DNA of 64,000 nucleotides from the NCBI GenBank assembly GCA_013214025.1, contig JABSRN010000140.1, positions 1 through 64,000 on the forward strand, given 5' to 3'. The notes under the pieces are model-generated. The model saw only the letters and a program-made list of their open reading frames with translations. It did no database searches and had not been told where the DNA came from. The first letter of the stretch is position 1, and every line of letters starts with the position of its first letter. Both the position numbers and the translations under genes were made by a program. Shown piece after piece: positions 1 to 9,037 of this stretch. The DNA comes from Polyangiaceae bacterium (GTDB lineage Bacteria > Myxococcota_A > Polyangia > Polyangiales > Polyangiaceae).

Positions 1-815
1 GCCTCGGTGCAGCCGTTGGTATCGTCGTTGTCGCCGTCGTCGCAGGTCTCGCCGAGTTCTTCTATGCCGTTGCCGCAGAATGGCGCGGTGCAAACGCCGG
101 CCTTGCAGAACTTGGTACCGCTATCGCACAACGTATCGTCAGTTAGCTGGGTTGGTGTCGAACACATCGGCGTGGCCGCGTCGTCGTCACAGGTCGAGAC
201 GCCCTCGCACTCGTCTGCGCGTGTACAGTCGCGGGTTGAGTCCGTAGAGACACAGGTCCAGCTGCAGTCGTTCTCGCAGCCGTCATCGGCGTCACGGTTC
301 GCATCATCACACTCTTCCGGACTCTGGACGGCGCCGTCGCCGCAGGTCGCGAGAATACAGTCTCCGGAGCGGCACACCATGCCGGTCGCGCAGAACAAGC
401 CGTCGTCTGCGGCGGGCCCCGCCTCACAGCGGTTCTCGGCAGTGCAAACCTCTACTCCGTTGCACAGCACGCCGTCGTCGCAGTCCGGATCCGTCTTGCA
501 GGGGAGCGTGCAGTCGTTCATGCAGCTGTCGGTTTCAAAGGGGTTGCCGTCGTCACACTCTTCGGTGCCTTCTGTAACGCCGTCGCCGCACTCCCCTACC
601 TGGCCGCCGTCTCCGCTGTCGCCAGCGCCGCCGGTGCCGACGCCAGAATCTCCGTCGCCGGTGCTCGACGTACCGCCAGCGGCGCTGCCGCCTGTTCCAG
701 CGCTAACGAAGGCGCCGGGGCTACGAGTAGCTTCGCCACAACCGGCGATCAGTGTTCCAGCACAGATCGTGGAGGTTGCGAGAATGGTGAACTGCCTAGA
801 GAAGGATAATTTCAT
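1..815 (-). CDS. Cysteine-rich repeat (DUF4215-type) surface lipoprotein, partial
   Basis: The reading frame starts at the ATG at 815 and runs off the left edge without a stop, giving 271 residues of the N-terminal part. GGAG lies about 9 nt before the ATG. Residues 1-26 form a lipoprotein signal ending in LIAGC (lipid Cys26). A Gly/Ser/Thr-rich linker follows to about residue 74, then repeats of the type CGDG...EECDDGN...C...C (first at about 76-106, later CGDGAVQSPEECDDAN and CGNGIEELGETCDDGD). These are the disulfide-rich repeats common in myxobacterial extracellular proteins (DUF4215, 'Myxococcus cysteine-rich repeat'). I infer an outer-membrane-anchored, calcium- or disulfide-stabilised surface protein. 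Its ligand is unknown, and any C-terminal sorting signal lies outside the window. Confidence 0.85.
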   Translation of the reverse strand, partial: MKLSFSRQFTILATSTICAGTLIAGCGEATRSPGAFVSAGTGGSAAGGTSSTGDGDSGVGTGGAGDSGDGGQVGECGDGVTEGTEECDDGNPFETDSCMNDCTLPCKTDPDCDDGVLCNGVEVCTAENRCEAGPAADDGLFCATGMVCRSGDCILATCGDGAVQSPEECDDANRDADDGCENDCSWTCVSTDSTRDCTRADECEGVSTCDDDAATPMCSTPTQLTDDTLCDSGTKFCKAGVCTAPFCGNGIEELGETCDDGDNDDTNGCTE

Positions 816-1269
816 GGGTAGGTCTCCGCGCAAGAGCGGCTGCGCTCGTTGAAATTGCATCGCTCAATCTCAAATGACCGGCCAACCAACCGAAGCTGTA
901 TTGGCCAGTGAAGGAATAAATTTAGCTATGTACAACTAGCTGCGCGACCCGGGACTGTCGAGGAGTTTGACTCGTCCCCACGCGTCAAACTTCCACGTTT
1001 TGGCAGGAAATGTTCCCGGCTTGCTGCACCATTGGCGGGCGGAGTGGAAACTTCTAGCGTCACGAGGAAGGACCCCACCCGTCTGCGGGGTAGGTATTCA
1101 CCTTCCCGACCTATCCGCTGAGCCCCCTACCACCCAAGCGGGCGCGGCAGTCGCCACGGGGCAGTCATCCCAGTGTCGTTCAGCCACCTTGAATGTTCGA
1201 TTCTCCCGAATACGCGACAATAGGGATATCGCGCAACGCACCAATTGGGGATCAAGCCCTCGGAGACCC
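816..1269. other. Intergenic region, no gene recognised
   Basis: This spacer lies upstream of the cysteine-rich lipoprotein (minus strand) and beyond the 3' end of the HNH-like gene. Short open frames occur on both strands, but none has a recognisable domain, a good ribosome binding site or the G/C third-position bias of the neighbours. The promoter of the lipoprotein gene should lie just right of 815. I could not identify convincing promoter boxes. Confidence 0.5.
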
Positions 1270-1689
1270 TCAGTATGTGAGCGCGTCGCCAACCGTCCAG
1301 CCGCGCTTCAGGCGCGACCAAATTGTCGACTTGTTGATGCCCGTCTCCCGGGACCACTCGGCGATAGTTTGCTTCTTGCCCTGGTAGCGTAGCAAACGGC
1401 TGTCCGTACGGTTGTTCATGCTCTCGCTCAAGGTGACCCAGCCGCAGTTAGCTGGGGTGTAGCCCTTGTTGATGTTGAAGCGCCCCAACCGTTTGCTTTT
1501 GCCCCGGGCGCCCATGTCCGCCATGAATTTGCCGAAGTCATTCCAGCGCGCGCACACCTTGATGCCGCGCTCGCCATAGGCGGCGTACTTCTGGTCATTT
1601 GGGTTGTTGCAGCGCGACCGCATGGCCACCCAAGTCCGATATTCCGGGGAAATATTATCTTTGGTGGCGTGTCCGTGTTTGCTCTTCAT
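1270..1689 (-). CDS. Phage-type HNH/AP2-like DNA-binding protein with C-terminal helix-turn-helix
   Basis: The protein has 139 aa. Residues 14-60 match the start of a family common in phages and prophages (SPEYRTWVAMRSRC, then YGERGIKVCARW). The family core normally reads LDRIDN...YxPxNCRW; here it is changed to LGRFNINKGYTPANCGWV (about 68-85), so the usual Asp is lost. Residues 104-137 (KKQTIAEWSRETGINKSTIW, then RLKRGW) form the helix-turn-helix-like segment often attached to these proteins. I infer a DNA-binding or homing-nuclease relative that may no longer cut. It stands alone in gene-poor sequence with no other phage genes, which fits a stray mobile gene. The ribosome binding site is weak. 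Confidence 0.65.
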   Translation of the reverse strand: MKSKHGHATKDNISPEYRTWVAMRSRCNNPNDQKYAAYGERGIKVCARWNDFGKFMADMGARGKSKRLGRFNINKGYTPANCGWVTLSESMNNRTDSRLLRYQGKKQTIAEWSRETGINKSTIWSRLKRGWTVGDALTY

Positions 1690-2608
1690 GACTGCTTCGC
1701 TCTCTAAGGTTCAGCCGTCCCGACGGAAATCATACGGAAACAAACCGCTGGTCTGTCCTGTGGATCGTGGGGATAGGTGGAGGCGAAGTGTGAGGGGGAC
1801 CCGCACGACGCCAAGCCACAATAGAGGAAACTCGTACCTCGAGGCAACGCGTGGCAGCGAACGCGGGCACAAGATGGATCGAGGACTCCTGTCTGGCATG
1901 AGCGTCCGGCCATGAGCCTGGTAGTTTTGTACAGTCCGAAATTGCCGACCGTACAACTCCCGACGGCATGCTCCTGATTGTCTAATTACCTGGCTTCGAC
2001 CAAACCAATGTCCGGCATTTCGAATACTTGGCATTGGCGATCGAACCGGTGAAATGACCAATGTTAGTCAGGCGCCGTCGGAAACCCACGCACTGCTACT
2101 TCGGCCCAACCGGTCACCAGCACGCTCATAGCGGCGGCAATAAATGTCGATCTCCATCAACTGCCCCCCCCCGAAACTATTTTCATTTTCATTGTTCCGG
2201 CCGGGAGGCCCCGGCTCGCGACGTCCGTATAACTACGGTCAAAACGCCCCCAATTGGCACCCGGCCGATCGATCGTTCAACGGCACTGGCCCTCGCAGGG
2301 GTGTCCCGAGCTAGTGCGATCGAACAAGATCCGGGGAACGATCGGCGGAGCAAAGTCAAAGGAGAGCAGAGTCACCCGCGCCAACCCCATGGCATCAACA
2401 ATCGATGAGAGCTTCGTGAAACGATGCACGTAACGAACCTGTGAACGCGCGAAGCACGCCCCTCCGCTATTGGGTGGCGAAACAAAGCGGCCGGCTCTAG
2501 GAAGGTGGCTTGACGGGCTAGTCCATTTCTACCAGCCTGCGCCGCGCGCCACCCCTGAAGTCGACCAATAACTATCGCGGTTAACCAATAAGGGCGCGCC
2601 CCGAAAAC
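1690..2608. other. Gene-poor 0.9-kb stretch
   Basis: I see no convincing gene here. The open frames on both strands are short, overlap each other in several frames and show no domain. A run of nine C at 2164-2172 next to a T/A-rich tract is the only simple-sequence feature. The right end carries the promoter region for the DUF35/thiolase pair. Together with the isolated HNH-like gene this looks like decayed accessory DNA, but that is inference. Confidence 0.45.
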
Positions 2609-3028
2609 ATGACAGAACAAGCCACTCTGAAACCGATCAAGCCGTTTCTGAAGATCCCCGTCGGAAGCGAACCCTACATCGAAGGCCTCCGTTGCGAGAG
2701 TTGCCAGGCGGTGTTCTTCGAGACGCATCTTGCGTGCCCGAAGTGCACCACCCACGACTCGCTCAAGCCTTCCAAGCTCTCGAACACGGGCAAGCTGCAC
2801 GTGTACTCGATCGTTCATCGATCGATGCCGGGCATCCCCGTCCCCTACGTGTCGGCCATCGTCGATCTCGACGGAGGCGGAACCCTCAAGAGCAATCTCA
2901 TCAACGTCGACCCAGACCCCAAGAAGATCGAATTCGGCATGGCCGTTGAGATCGTCTTTAACGTCGCAGCCCAAAAAGATAAGGAAGGCAATGAGTACCT
3001 CGCCTACCAGTTCCAGCCCCGCAGCTAA
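2609..3028 (+). CDS. Zn-ribbon OB-fold (DUF35) protein, thiolase partner
   Basis: The protein has 139 aa. A rubredoxin-like zinc ribbon is formed by Cys29, Cys32, Cys43 and Cys46 (CESC ... CPKC), followed by an OB-fold half (about 55-135) with the VYSIVHRSMPG and VPYVSAIVDLDGG pattern of DUF35. In known systems DUF35 proteins bind SCP2-type thiolases and aldolases and complete their acyl-CoA channel. The next gene is such a thiolase and overlaps this one by 38 bp, so a two-subunit enzyme is likely. Substrate specificity cannot be read from the sequence. No catalytic residues are expected in this subunit. Confidence 0.88.
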   Translation: MTEQATLKPIKPFLKIPVGSEPYIEGLRCESCQAVFFETHLACPKCTTHDSLKPSKLSNTGKLHVYSIVHRSMPGIPVPYVSAIVDLDGGGTLKSNLINVDPDPKKIEFGMAVEIVFNVAAQKDKEGNEYLAYQFQPRS

Positions 3029-4181
3029 CGGCCCCGACGTTTTCGTCGTCGGCTCCGATCTCATCAAGTTCGGTCGTTTCCCCGACCAGACCCCCGCCAA
3101 ACTCGGTGCAGCCGCCGCCAAGCTCGCCTTAGAAGACGCCGGCATCGGCATCAAAGACATCCAAGCGGTTTATTCCGGCAACGTGATGAACGCCGCCGCC
3201 ATGGTGGGTCAGCAGATCCTCCGTGAGCTCGGCCAGACCGGCGTGCCCGTTAGTAATACGTCCAACGCTTGTGCTACCGGCGCCACCGCCATGCGCGAAG
3301 CCTACACCGCTATCAAAGCCGGCATGTACGACCTTGTATTGGTGGTCGGCTCCGAGCAGCTCGGCAAAGCAGGTCTCATGATGGCCGGCGGCCGCGGCGG
3401 GATCTCCCCCGAAGGTGTGCTCGGTTCCGGTTTGATGCCGGCCGTGTTCGGTGAAGCCGGACAAGAGCACGCTGCCAAGTACGGCACGACCTTAGAGCAG
3501 TTCGCCAAAGTGAGCGTGAAGAACCACGAACACTCCATGAAGAACCCCAAAGCCATGTACCAGAAGGAAACCCCTCTGGAGATGGTGCTCGACTCGGAAA
3601 TGATCGCCTACCCGAACACCAAGCTCATGTGCTCGGTGAACGTGGATGGTGCGGCCGCTGTCGTTCTCGCCTCCCCCAAGAAGGCGCGCGAGCTCGGCAT
3701 GAAACGAGCCGTCAAAGTGAGCGCGTCAATCTTGACGAGCGATCGTTACAGCGAGCGCAACCTCACGATGCCGGACTTCAACACCTGCACCCGGGATGCC
3801 GCCAAGCTCGCCTACGAGACTGCCGGCATCGGTCCCGAAGATCTCGACTTGATCGAGCTTCACGACTGTTTCGCAGTCGCCGAAATCCTTCACTACGAGA
3901 ACCTCGGGCTTTGCAAAGAAGGCGATGCCGGCAGGATGATCGACGAGAAAGAGACGTACTGGGGTGGCAAAATCCCGGTGAACCTTTCCGGCGGTTTGCT
4001 CTCCAAGGGTCACCCCACGGGAGCTACCGGCGTCGCCAACATTGTCGAAATCGTGCAGCACCTCCGCGGTGAGGCCGGTGCCCGACAGTGTGAAGGCGCG
4101 AAGGTCGGCCTCACTCACGTGCTCGGAATCGCGTTCGGTTCGGCCTGTGCGGTACACGTACTCGAGAAGGTCAACGCCTAG
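2991..4181 (+). CDS. SCP2-type thiolase (acetyl-CoA acyltransferase family)
   Basis: The protein has 396 aa. I chose the ATG at 2991 because AAGGAAGG lies about 2 nt upstream and the N-terminus then matches the family (DVFVVGSDLIKFGRF). The frame stays open further upstream, but that part overlaps the DUF35 gene in another frame. The nucleophile is Cys94 in SNACATG, His291 lies in ELHDCF, and the C-terminal loop is GHPTGATG (340-347), so the active site looks complete. The family catalyses thiolytic cleavage or Claisen condensation of acyl-CoA, often on branched or sterol side-chain substrates, usually with a DUF35 partner such as the one encoded just upstream. It is cytoplasmic. The mRNA probably ends at the hairpin starting at 4209. 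Confidence 0.88.
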   Translation: MSTSPTSSSPAANGPDVFVVGSDLIKFGRFPDQTPAKLGAAAAKLALEDAGIGIKDIQAVYSGNVMNAAAMVGQQILRELGQTGVPVSNTSNACATGATAMREAYTAIKAGMYDLVLVVGSEQLGKAGLMMAGGRGGISPEGVLGSGLMPAVFGEAGQEHAAKYGTTLEQFAKVSVKNHEHSMKNPKAMYQKETPLEMVLDSEMIAYPNTKLMCSVNVDGAAAVVLASPKKARELGMKRAVKVSASILTSDRYSERNLTMPDFNTCTRDAAKLAYETAGIGPEDLDLIELHDCFAVAEILHYENLGLCKEGDAGRMIDEKETYWGGKIPVNLSGGLLSKGHPTGATGVANIVEIVQHLRGEAGARQCEGAKVGLTHVLGIAFGSACAVHVLEKVNA

Positions 4182-4208
4182 AGCGCCCCTCTTCGAGAAC
4201 ACAGAAAG

Positions 4209-4242
4209 AACGCTCGCCCTTGACTGGGTGGGCGTTTTTTTT
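4209..4242 (+). terminator. Rho-independent terminator after the thiolase gene
   Basis: An 11-bp stem (4209-4219 with 4226-4236, two G-T wobbles) and a 6-nt loop are followed by an uninterrupted run of eight T (4235-4242). It lies 27 bp after the thiolase stop, as expected for an intrinsic terminator. Confidence 0.85.
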
Positions 4243-4425
4243 GTTCTGACGCCGGCCAAAACATCAGAGGACGCCCCACAAACTGAAGCAGGAACGCGGG
4301 GACCTCAAACGGTGACGCAGCGCTCAAAATGGACTCGAACATACTTATTGTACGGTTGTCAAATAAGGGTCATAACTAGCCCCCAGCCGCGCTAAAATGG
4401 CGGCTAACGCTACTTCTGGAGAACC

Positions 4426-5652
4426 ATGCGAGCCCTCGTATTCGACAACAGCTTTCCTCGTCTCGCCGCGACCAAGATCCTGAGTCAGATCACCCCGCGG
4501 GCCTTCGTGAGTCGCATCGCTCCGATCCAGCTCGTTGACTTGCCGGATCCGACACTGCCAGCGGATGACTGGCTGACCATTCGTACCCAGTGGTGCGGCA
4601 TGTGTGGCAGCGACTACAAACAGGTGTTCCTCAACGGCTCCACGGACAACCCGATGACGGCGTTGGTCACCTTCCCCCAGGTGCTCGGTCACGAAGTCGT
4701 CGGCATCGTGGAATCTGTCGGGCCCGGCTGTAACGAGCGCAAGGTGGGCGACCGCGTCGTGCTGAATCCGTGGCTCAGCTGCGTGACTCGCGGCCTGGCG
4801 CCCTGCGAGTGGTGCCAAAAGGGCGAACTCGCTCAGTGCCTCAACTTTACCGAGGGGCACATCGCCGCCGGCATCCATCACGGCAATAGCTCGGACGCCA
4901 CCGGTGGCTTTGCGCAAATCGTCCCGGCTCACGAGTCCCAAGCTATTCCTATCCCCAACGACATCAGCGACGAACACGCGGTGCTCTCGGATCCCTTCTC
5001 GGTATCGCTACACGCGATATTGCGGGAACCACCGCCGGAGAACGGCACGGTATTGATTTACGGCTGCGGCACCTTGGGGCTCTCCGCCATTGCGACCCTC
5101 AAGGCTCTGTACCCCAGCGTGACTGTGTACGGCGTGGGCCGCTACGAACATCAGAAGCGATTAGCTCTGCAGTTTGGGGCGACGGATGTGTTCGAACACA
5201 AACCCGAATCAGCTGTGGTCGATGCCGTGGCGAAAGCCGTTGGCGCCAAGGCCCAAAAACCCTGGCGTGGATTGCCCATGCTGAACGGCGGCGTTGACGT
5301 GATTTACGACACCGTGTCATCGCCGAAAACGCTGGAAGTCGGCGTTCGCGTGACCAAAGCCCGAGGTGCCATCGTGTGCCTGGGCGTGGAGATCCCCAAA
5401 CGTTTCGAGTGGACACCGCTATATTTCAAGGAACTCCGCCTCGTGGGCAGCAACGCCTTTGCCATCGAAGAATACAACGGCGAGCGCAAACACTCCATCG
5501 AGTGGTACTTCCAATTCATCCGGGAAAAGGGCATCGATATCACGCCGATCATCACCCACCGCTTTTCGTTAGAGGACTACAAAACGGCGTTCATGCACTG
5601 CTTCGCCCAGGGCGAGAACGAAGCCGTCAAGATCCTATTCGAATACCCGTGA
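4426..5652 (+). CDS. Zinc-dependent medium-chain alcohol dehydrogenase
   Basis: The protein has 408 aa. The catalytic zinc site shows Cys57 in CGMCGSD and the GHE motif at 88-90. A structural-zinc-like cysteine set is partly kept (Cys119, Cys127, Cys130, Cys138). The Rossmann nucleotide site is YGCGTLGLSA (about 212-221). GGAG sits 5 nt before the ATG. The family oxidises alcohols or reduces aldehydes with NAD(P)H; the substrate is not predictable here. It stands as a single plus-strand unit, convergent with the MEKHLA gene. Confidence 0.85.
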   Translation: MRALVFDNSFPRLAATKILSQITPRAFVSRIAPIQLVDLPDPTLPADDWLTIRTQWCGMCGSDYKQVFLNGSTDNPMTALVTFPQVLGHEVVGIVESVGPGCNERKVGDRVVLNPWLSCVTRGLAPCEWCQKGELAQCLNFTEGHIAAGIHHGNSSDATGGFAQIVPAHESQAIPIPNDISDEHAVLSDPFSVSLHAILREPPPENGTVLIYGCGTLGLSAIATLKALYPSVTVYGVGRYEHQKRLALQFGATDVFEHKPESAVVDAVAKAVGAKAQKPWRGLPMLNGGVDVIYDTVSSPKTLEVGVRVTKARGAIVCLGVEIPKRFEWTPLYFKELRLVGSNAFAIEEYNGERKHSIEWYFQFIREKGIDITPIITHRFSLEDYKTAFMHCFAQGENEAVKILFEYP

Positions 5653-5680
5653 AGCGGCGACGTCGCTGCCAGAGTGAAGG

Positions 5681-6151
5681 CTAGAGGAAGGTCCACTGCT
5701 GATAGGTGGCGGCCTGGCCAATACGGGTACCGGCTTCGTCGTACACATTCCAGCAGGTGACGTCGTCGATGCGAAAGCGACGACCGCTCGCGCTGATGCG
5801 TACGCCGGAATGCCCCGTCGCAAAACCCTGGGTCTCGACTTCTTGGAGGAAGCAGTCCCGCGCCTCCTGGGCCATGGGCTCGGCGCATTTGTGGGACTCC
5901 ATCGCGACGAAGGCGTCCCAGGGCAGCTCCCATAACTTGAGAGCGAGGGCGTTACCGTAGTTGTAGACCGGCACGTTGGCCGCCGTGTGGGAGAGCACGA
6001 CGTAATCCGCCTCGAATAGGCGCGCCGCGCGCTCGATGAGGGAACCCGGCGCGGTTAACTCGCGACCCAACAATGACTGATAGGAGCGCAAGCTGTGCTC
6101 GGAGAAAGAGAGCACATCCCGCTGTTGCCAAGGGGCCGAGTCAGTGGACAT
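5681..6151 (-). CDS. MEKHLA-domain protein
   Basis: The protein has 156 aa and consists almost entirely of a MEKHLA domain (PAS-like fold). Diagnostic stretches are SYQSLLGRELTAPG, FEADYVVLSHTA, YNYGNALALKLWEL, AEPMAQEARDCFL and GVRISASGRRFRI. Stand-alone MEKHLA proteins are small cytoplasmic proteins of unproven function. The PAS relationship suggests ligand or redox sensing. The gene converges on the alcohol dehydrogenase (28-bp gap) and is divergent from the cytochrome lipoprotein. No strong ribosome binding site precedes the ATG. Confidence 0.82.
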   Translation of the reverse strand: MSTDSAPWQQRDVLSFSEHSLRSYQSLLGRELTAPGSLIERAARLFEADYVVLSHTAANVPVYNYGNALALKLWELPWDAFVAMESHKCAEPMAQEARDCFLQEVETQGFATGHSGVRISASGRRFRIDDVTCWNVYDEAGTRIGQAATYQQWTFL

Positions 6152-6270
6152 GACCGTGGCCTAGCGCGGATCTCGCACCAAGGCACGCCTGCCATGCCCG
6201 GTTTTGGCGAGCTTGATGCGTGCAATTCCCGGAGCGGGGCACTACGGTGCGCGCGCTTTCCAAGGAACTC

Positions 6271-7209
6271 ATGCGAATTCGATGTTTTGCCGCCCTGCTC
6301 TTGTTGTCCTGCTCCCCCTCCGCCCCCGCTGAAGCGCCGCCCCCCGCTACACCCGCGGCAGTCGAGCCCGCAGCCGTAGCGGCCGTAGCGGAGCCGGTAT
6401 TTGTCCCGGTCGATCGCGGCGGACGACTGTTCGACAAGTGGTGGGCGGAGCTGAAACTCGAGTTCGTTCCCGACAACCCAAAAACTCCCGAGGCGGATGG
6501 CAAGGGCGGTCCATTCGACGACGGCACCCTGCCCGACATCGCCGGCAAACCCATCAAGAACCCCGGGCACGACTACCGTTTAAAGAATTTATTCGGCTGG
6601 GATTTGCGTGGCGCCGAAGGCATTTACGGCGCCGGCTACCAAGGCAAGAGCTATGTCGCGACGACGAACCTATTGCGCGAAGACTTCGAGGAAGCCGAGC
6701 TCGTCCACCGCTTGACGCGGGGTTACTTGAACTGGCCCGCCTACGGCAAGGTATTGCCCCCCGAGGCCATTAGCGAGATCGCGGCGTTCGTGATGGCCGT
6801 TCGTGAAGGACGCGCCGCGCGCCCTGACGAGATCTGGAAGCTGTCCGCCGGTACGCCGAAAAATTACGTTCTGAACGACGGCGCCGACGTTGCCGCGGGG
6901 CACGACATCATTGCCAAGCAGTGCTCGGGTTGTCACGGAGAGGACGGCACAGCGAAGGGCCTTGAGGGGGGCAAGTACAGCCTCGGCAGCTTCGGCCGTA
7001 CCCACGCCTACGAACTCTGGTTCAAGCTGCTGGCGGGACAGCCGAAGACGCCCATGCACGGACAACTGCCAAAGAACGCCGACGGCAAGGCCCAGAGCCA
7101 GAGCGCCCTCGATATCATCGCCGCCCTGTGTGACCGCACGCGGTACCCTCAAGGGAAAGCCTCAAAGGACGACGCCCCAACTGGGGATGTTCGCTGCGCA
7201 AAGTACTAG
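6271..7209 (+). CDS. Monohaem c-type cytochrome lipoprotein
   Basis: The protein has 312 aa. I chose the ATG at 6271 because AAGGA precedes it by 5 nt and it directly gives a lipoprotein signal, with lipid Cys14 after LLLLS. A Pro/Ala-rich linker leads to a middle region (about 45-190) of the kind found in cbb3-type or cytochrome-c-like proteins. The haem motif CSGCH is at 218-222 in the C-terminal cytochrome c domain. An exported electron carrier tethered to a membrane is inferred. The redox partner is unknown, and the next gene is a cytoplasmic aldolase. Confidence 0.82.
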   Translation: MRIRCFAALLLLSCSPSAPAEAPPPATPAAVEPAAVAAVAEPVFVPVDRGGRLFDKWWAELKLEFVPDNPKTPEADGKGGPFDDGTLPDIAGKPIKNPGHDYRLKNLFGWDLRGAEGIYGAGYQGKSYVATTNLLREDFEEAELVHRLTRGYLNWPAYGKVLPPEAISEIAAFVMAVREGRAARPDEIWKLSAGTPKNYVLNDGADVAAGHDIIAKQCSGCHGEDGTAKGLEGGKYSLGSFGRTHAYELWFKLLAGQPKTPMHGQLPKNADGKAQSQSALDIIAALCDRTRYPQGKASKDDAPTGDVRCAKY

Positions 7210-7357
7210 AAGAGCTCGTCGCCGCAGCGGCAACCCTGGGGAAAACGCCTCGACTTTGAGGCAAATCGAGGCCGTCGCACGAAGTGACCTTGACCTCATA
7301 TTGTGTCGCGGTACAACCCACTGCGCGCGCTCTGCCCCCTGTGGCACAAGGAATCCC

Positions 7358-8128
7358 ATGGCTGAAAAAGTTCCCGTCACCTCCAAGACCCCGAACGTCG
7401 CTCTCCCGTCGACCAACACCAAGCTGATGCCGGATCTAACGCCGCAGCAGGAGTTCGCACTGCTCGCGCGCATTCTTTACCGTGAGGAGTTCGACGACCA
7501 CTTGAGCGGGCACATCACTTACAAACAACCGGACGGCAACTTGCTGGTCAATCCCTTTGAGCTCACGTGGGACGAGCTCAAGGCCTCGGACGTCTTGTTG
7601 ATGGACGTCGATGGAAAACAGCTGGACGGAAAATGGAGCGTCACTCCCGCCATCAAGCTGCACACCGAATTCCACAAGGTGCGCCACGACGCGATCGTCA
7701 CCATTCACAACCACCCGAAGTGGAGCTCGATCTGGGCGAGCAAACACACCGCCCCGCCCATCTACGACCAAAGCTCCGCGATGTTCGCCGGAGAGGTCGC
7801 CGTGTACAACGAGTTCACAGGCAACGTCGCCGATCCGGATAACGCCACCAAAGCCGTAGCGGGTATCGGAGATGCCAAGGTCGCCCTACTCGCCAACCAC
7901 GGCGTGTTCATCACCGGCGAGAGCATCCGTCAGGCTTACCAGCGCGCCACCACCCTCGAGTGGCGCAGCAAACAAGCCTGGCACATCGACGCCGTCGGTG
8001 GCGGCATCCCCGTCGAGAAGGAAACCGCTGACTTCTTCGGCAAGTTGCTGGATATGGTGTGTTTCCCCGGTCTCTGGGAGGCCATGGTACGCCGGGAGCT
8101 GCGCGCCGATCCAACGGTCCTCGACTGA
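7358..8128 (+). CDS. Class II aldolase/adducin family protein
   Basis: The protein has 256 aa. The ATG at 7358 is preceded by AAGGA, and the first domain residues follow after a short tail. The fold's zinc-binding histidines are visible as HNHP (His117, His119) and ANHGV (His181), with the catalytic acid Glu104 in LHTEFHKVRHD. The family includes fuculose- and rhamnulose-phosphate aldolases and related decarboxylases. This member lacks diagnostic sugar-phosphate context, so the substrate is unknown. It follows the cytochrome gene after 148 bp and may be separately transcribed. Confidence 0.82.
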   Translation: MAEKVPVTSKTPNVALPSTNTKLMPDLTPQQEFALLARILYREEFDDHLSGHITYKQPDGNLLVNPFELTWDELKASDVLLMDVDGKQLDGKWSVTPAIKLHTEFHKVRHDAIVTIHNHPKWSSIWASKHTAPPIYDQSSAMFAGEVAVYNEFTGNVADPDNATKAVAGIGDAKVALLANHGVFITGESIRQAYQRATTLEWRSKQAWHIDAVGGGIPVEKETADFFGKLLDMVCFPGLWEAMVRRELRADPTVLD

Positions 8129-8284
8129 CAGGCCTCGACTGACAGGCCAACCACGCGCTTCGTGATCGCCAGCCTGCTCTTCGTCGGCACAGCTCGTCGG
8201 CGAAGGCGTGGAAATCGCTGGGCGAACAGCTATCGACAAATCAGCGAAACCAAGACGCGCGTGGTGTCGTAAGCTCCTTAGCCT

Positions 8285-8983
8285 ATGGGACGCCATCTCA
8301 CCGCTATCGTTCAACTCCTCCCCGCTGTAGCGCTCGCCAGCGTACTGACTTCCGCAATCAGCGGCTGCGCAGTCGAAGAGCCCCCTCCGCCCAAGTCCGC
8401 TCCTCTCCTCGGTAGCGATGCCGGAAACCAGGGACGACTTCCGGGCGTCGACGCCACTCCCGGAGACAGCGCCCAGAGCTACGCGGCAGATCCCGGCGTC
8501 GGCGAAGATGTTCCCGATCTCCAGCTGCGCGGTTATTTGAATCGAACCGCCGAGACCCTCGCCAACACGACTCCGCTGGTCAATTTCCGTCTATCGGATC
8601 TGAAGGACCAGGGCGCGAACTATGTGCTCGTGCATATCGCGACCGGCTGGTGCACCAGCTGCCAAGCTGCGGCCAAGGATATCGGTCTGGGCGGCACCGA
8701 AGTTGTGCAGAACGGCGGCGCGGTGTTGGAGCTGCTCACGGAAGGTGTTGCCGGGCAGCTGCCGACGGACGCTGAGCTGGACGCGTGGATCACTGCCCAC
8801 GATATTGAGGTGAATACCGCCGCCGCGACGGACGCTCTGGCGGGCGAAGTCTTTCCGTCGCGAGACCGAGCATACATCATCAATCTCGATGATATGAAAG
8901 TGGTCTGGACCGAGGATGGCCTCTACGCCGATCCCACGATCGGCGCTGTTGGCCTGGACACGATGCTGCGATCCTTCCTCTGA
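8285..8983 (+). CDS. Thioredoxin-like lipoprotein
   Basis: The protein has 232 aa. The signal peptide ends in SAISGC (lipid Cys28), followed by a low-complexity linker rich in Pro, Asp and Gly (29-75). The thioredoxin-fold part begins near residue 76. The active-site-like motif GWCTSC (Cys123, Cys126) sits after VLVHIAT, as in TlpA/AhpC-type proteins. I infer an envelope thiol oxidoreductase or redox chaperone. Similar lipoproteins are frequent in myxobacteria. There is no obvious substrate gene beside it; the next gene is on the opposite strand. Confidence 0.8.
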   Translation: MGRHLTAIVQLLPAVALASVLTSAISGCAVEEPPPPKSAPLLGSDAGNQGRLPGVDATPGDSAQSYAADPGVGEDVPDLQLRGYLNRTAETLANTTPLVNFRLSDLKDQGANYVLVHIATGWCTSCQAAAKDIGLGGTEVVQNGGAVLELLTEGVAGQLPTDAELDAWITAHDIEVNTAAATDALAGEVFPSRDRAYIINLDDMKVVWTEDGLYADPTIGAVGLDTMLRSFL

Positions 8984-9037
8984 GCGCCCGTTCCTTTGAG
9001 CGCCGCCACACCGTACCGAGGGCACGGACACTAGCGC

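Noticed and set aside
7-852. Long plus-strand open frame rich in Ser/Pro/Val
   Set aside because: It is antisense to the cysteine-rich lipoprotein frame, which has a lipobox, a ribosome binding site and DUF4215 repeats; the plus-strand product is low-complexity shadow.
2061-2408. Plus-strand open frame in the gene-poor stretch
   Set aside because: Product is rich in Arg/Pro/His, without domain or ribosome binding site; likely chance.
2372-3160. Minus-strand open frame of 262 codons over the DUF35/thiolase start
   Set aside because: No domain is recognisable; it is antisense to two well-matched genes.
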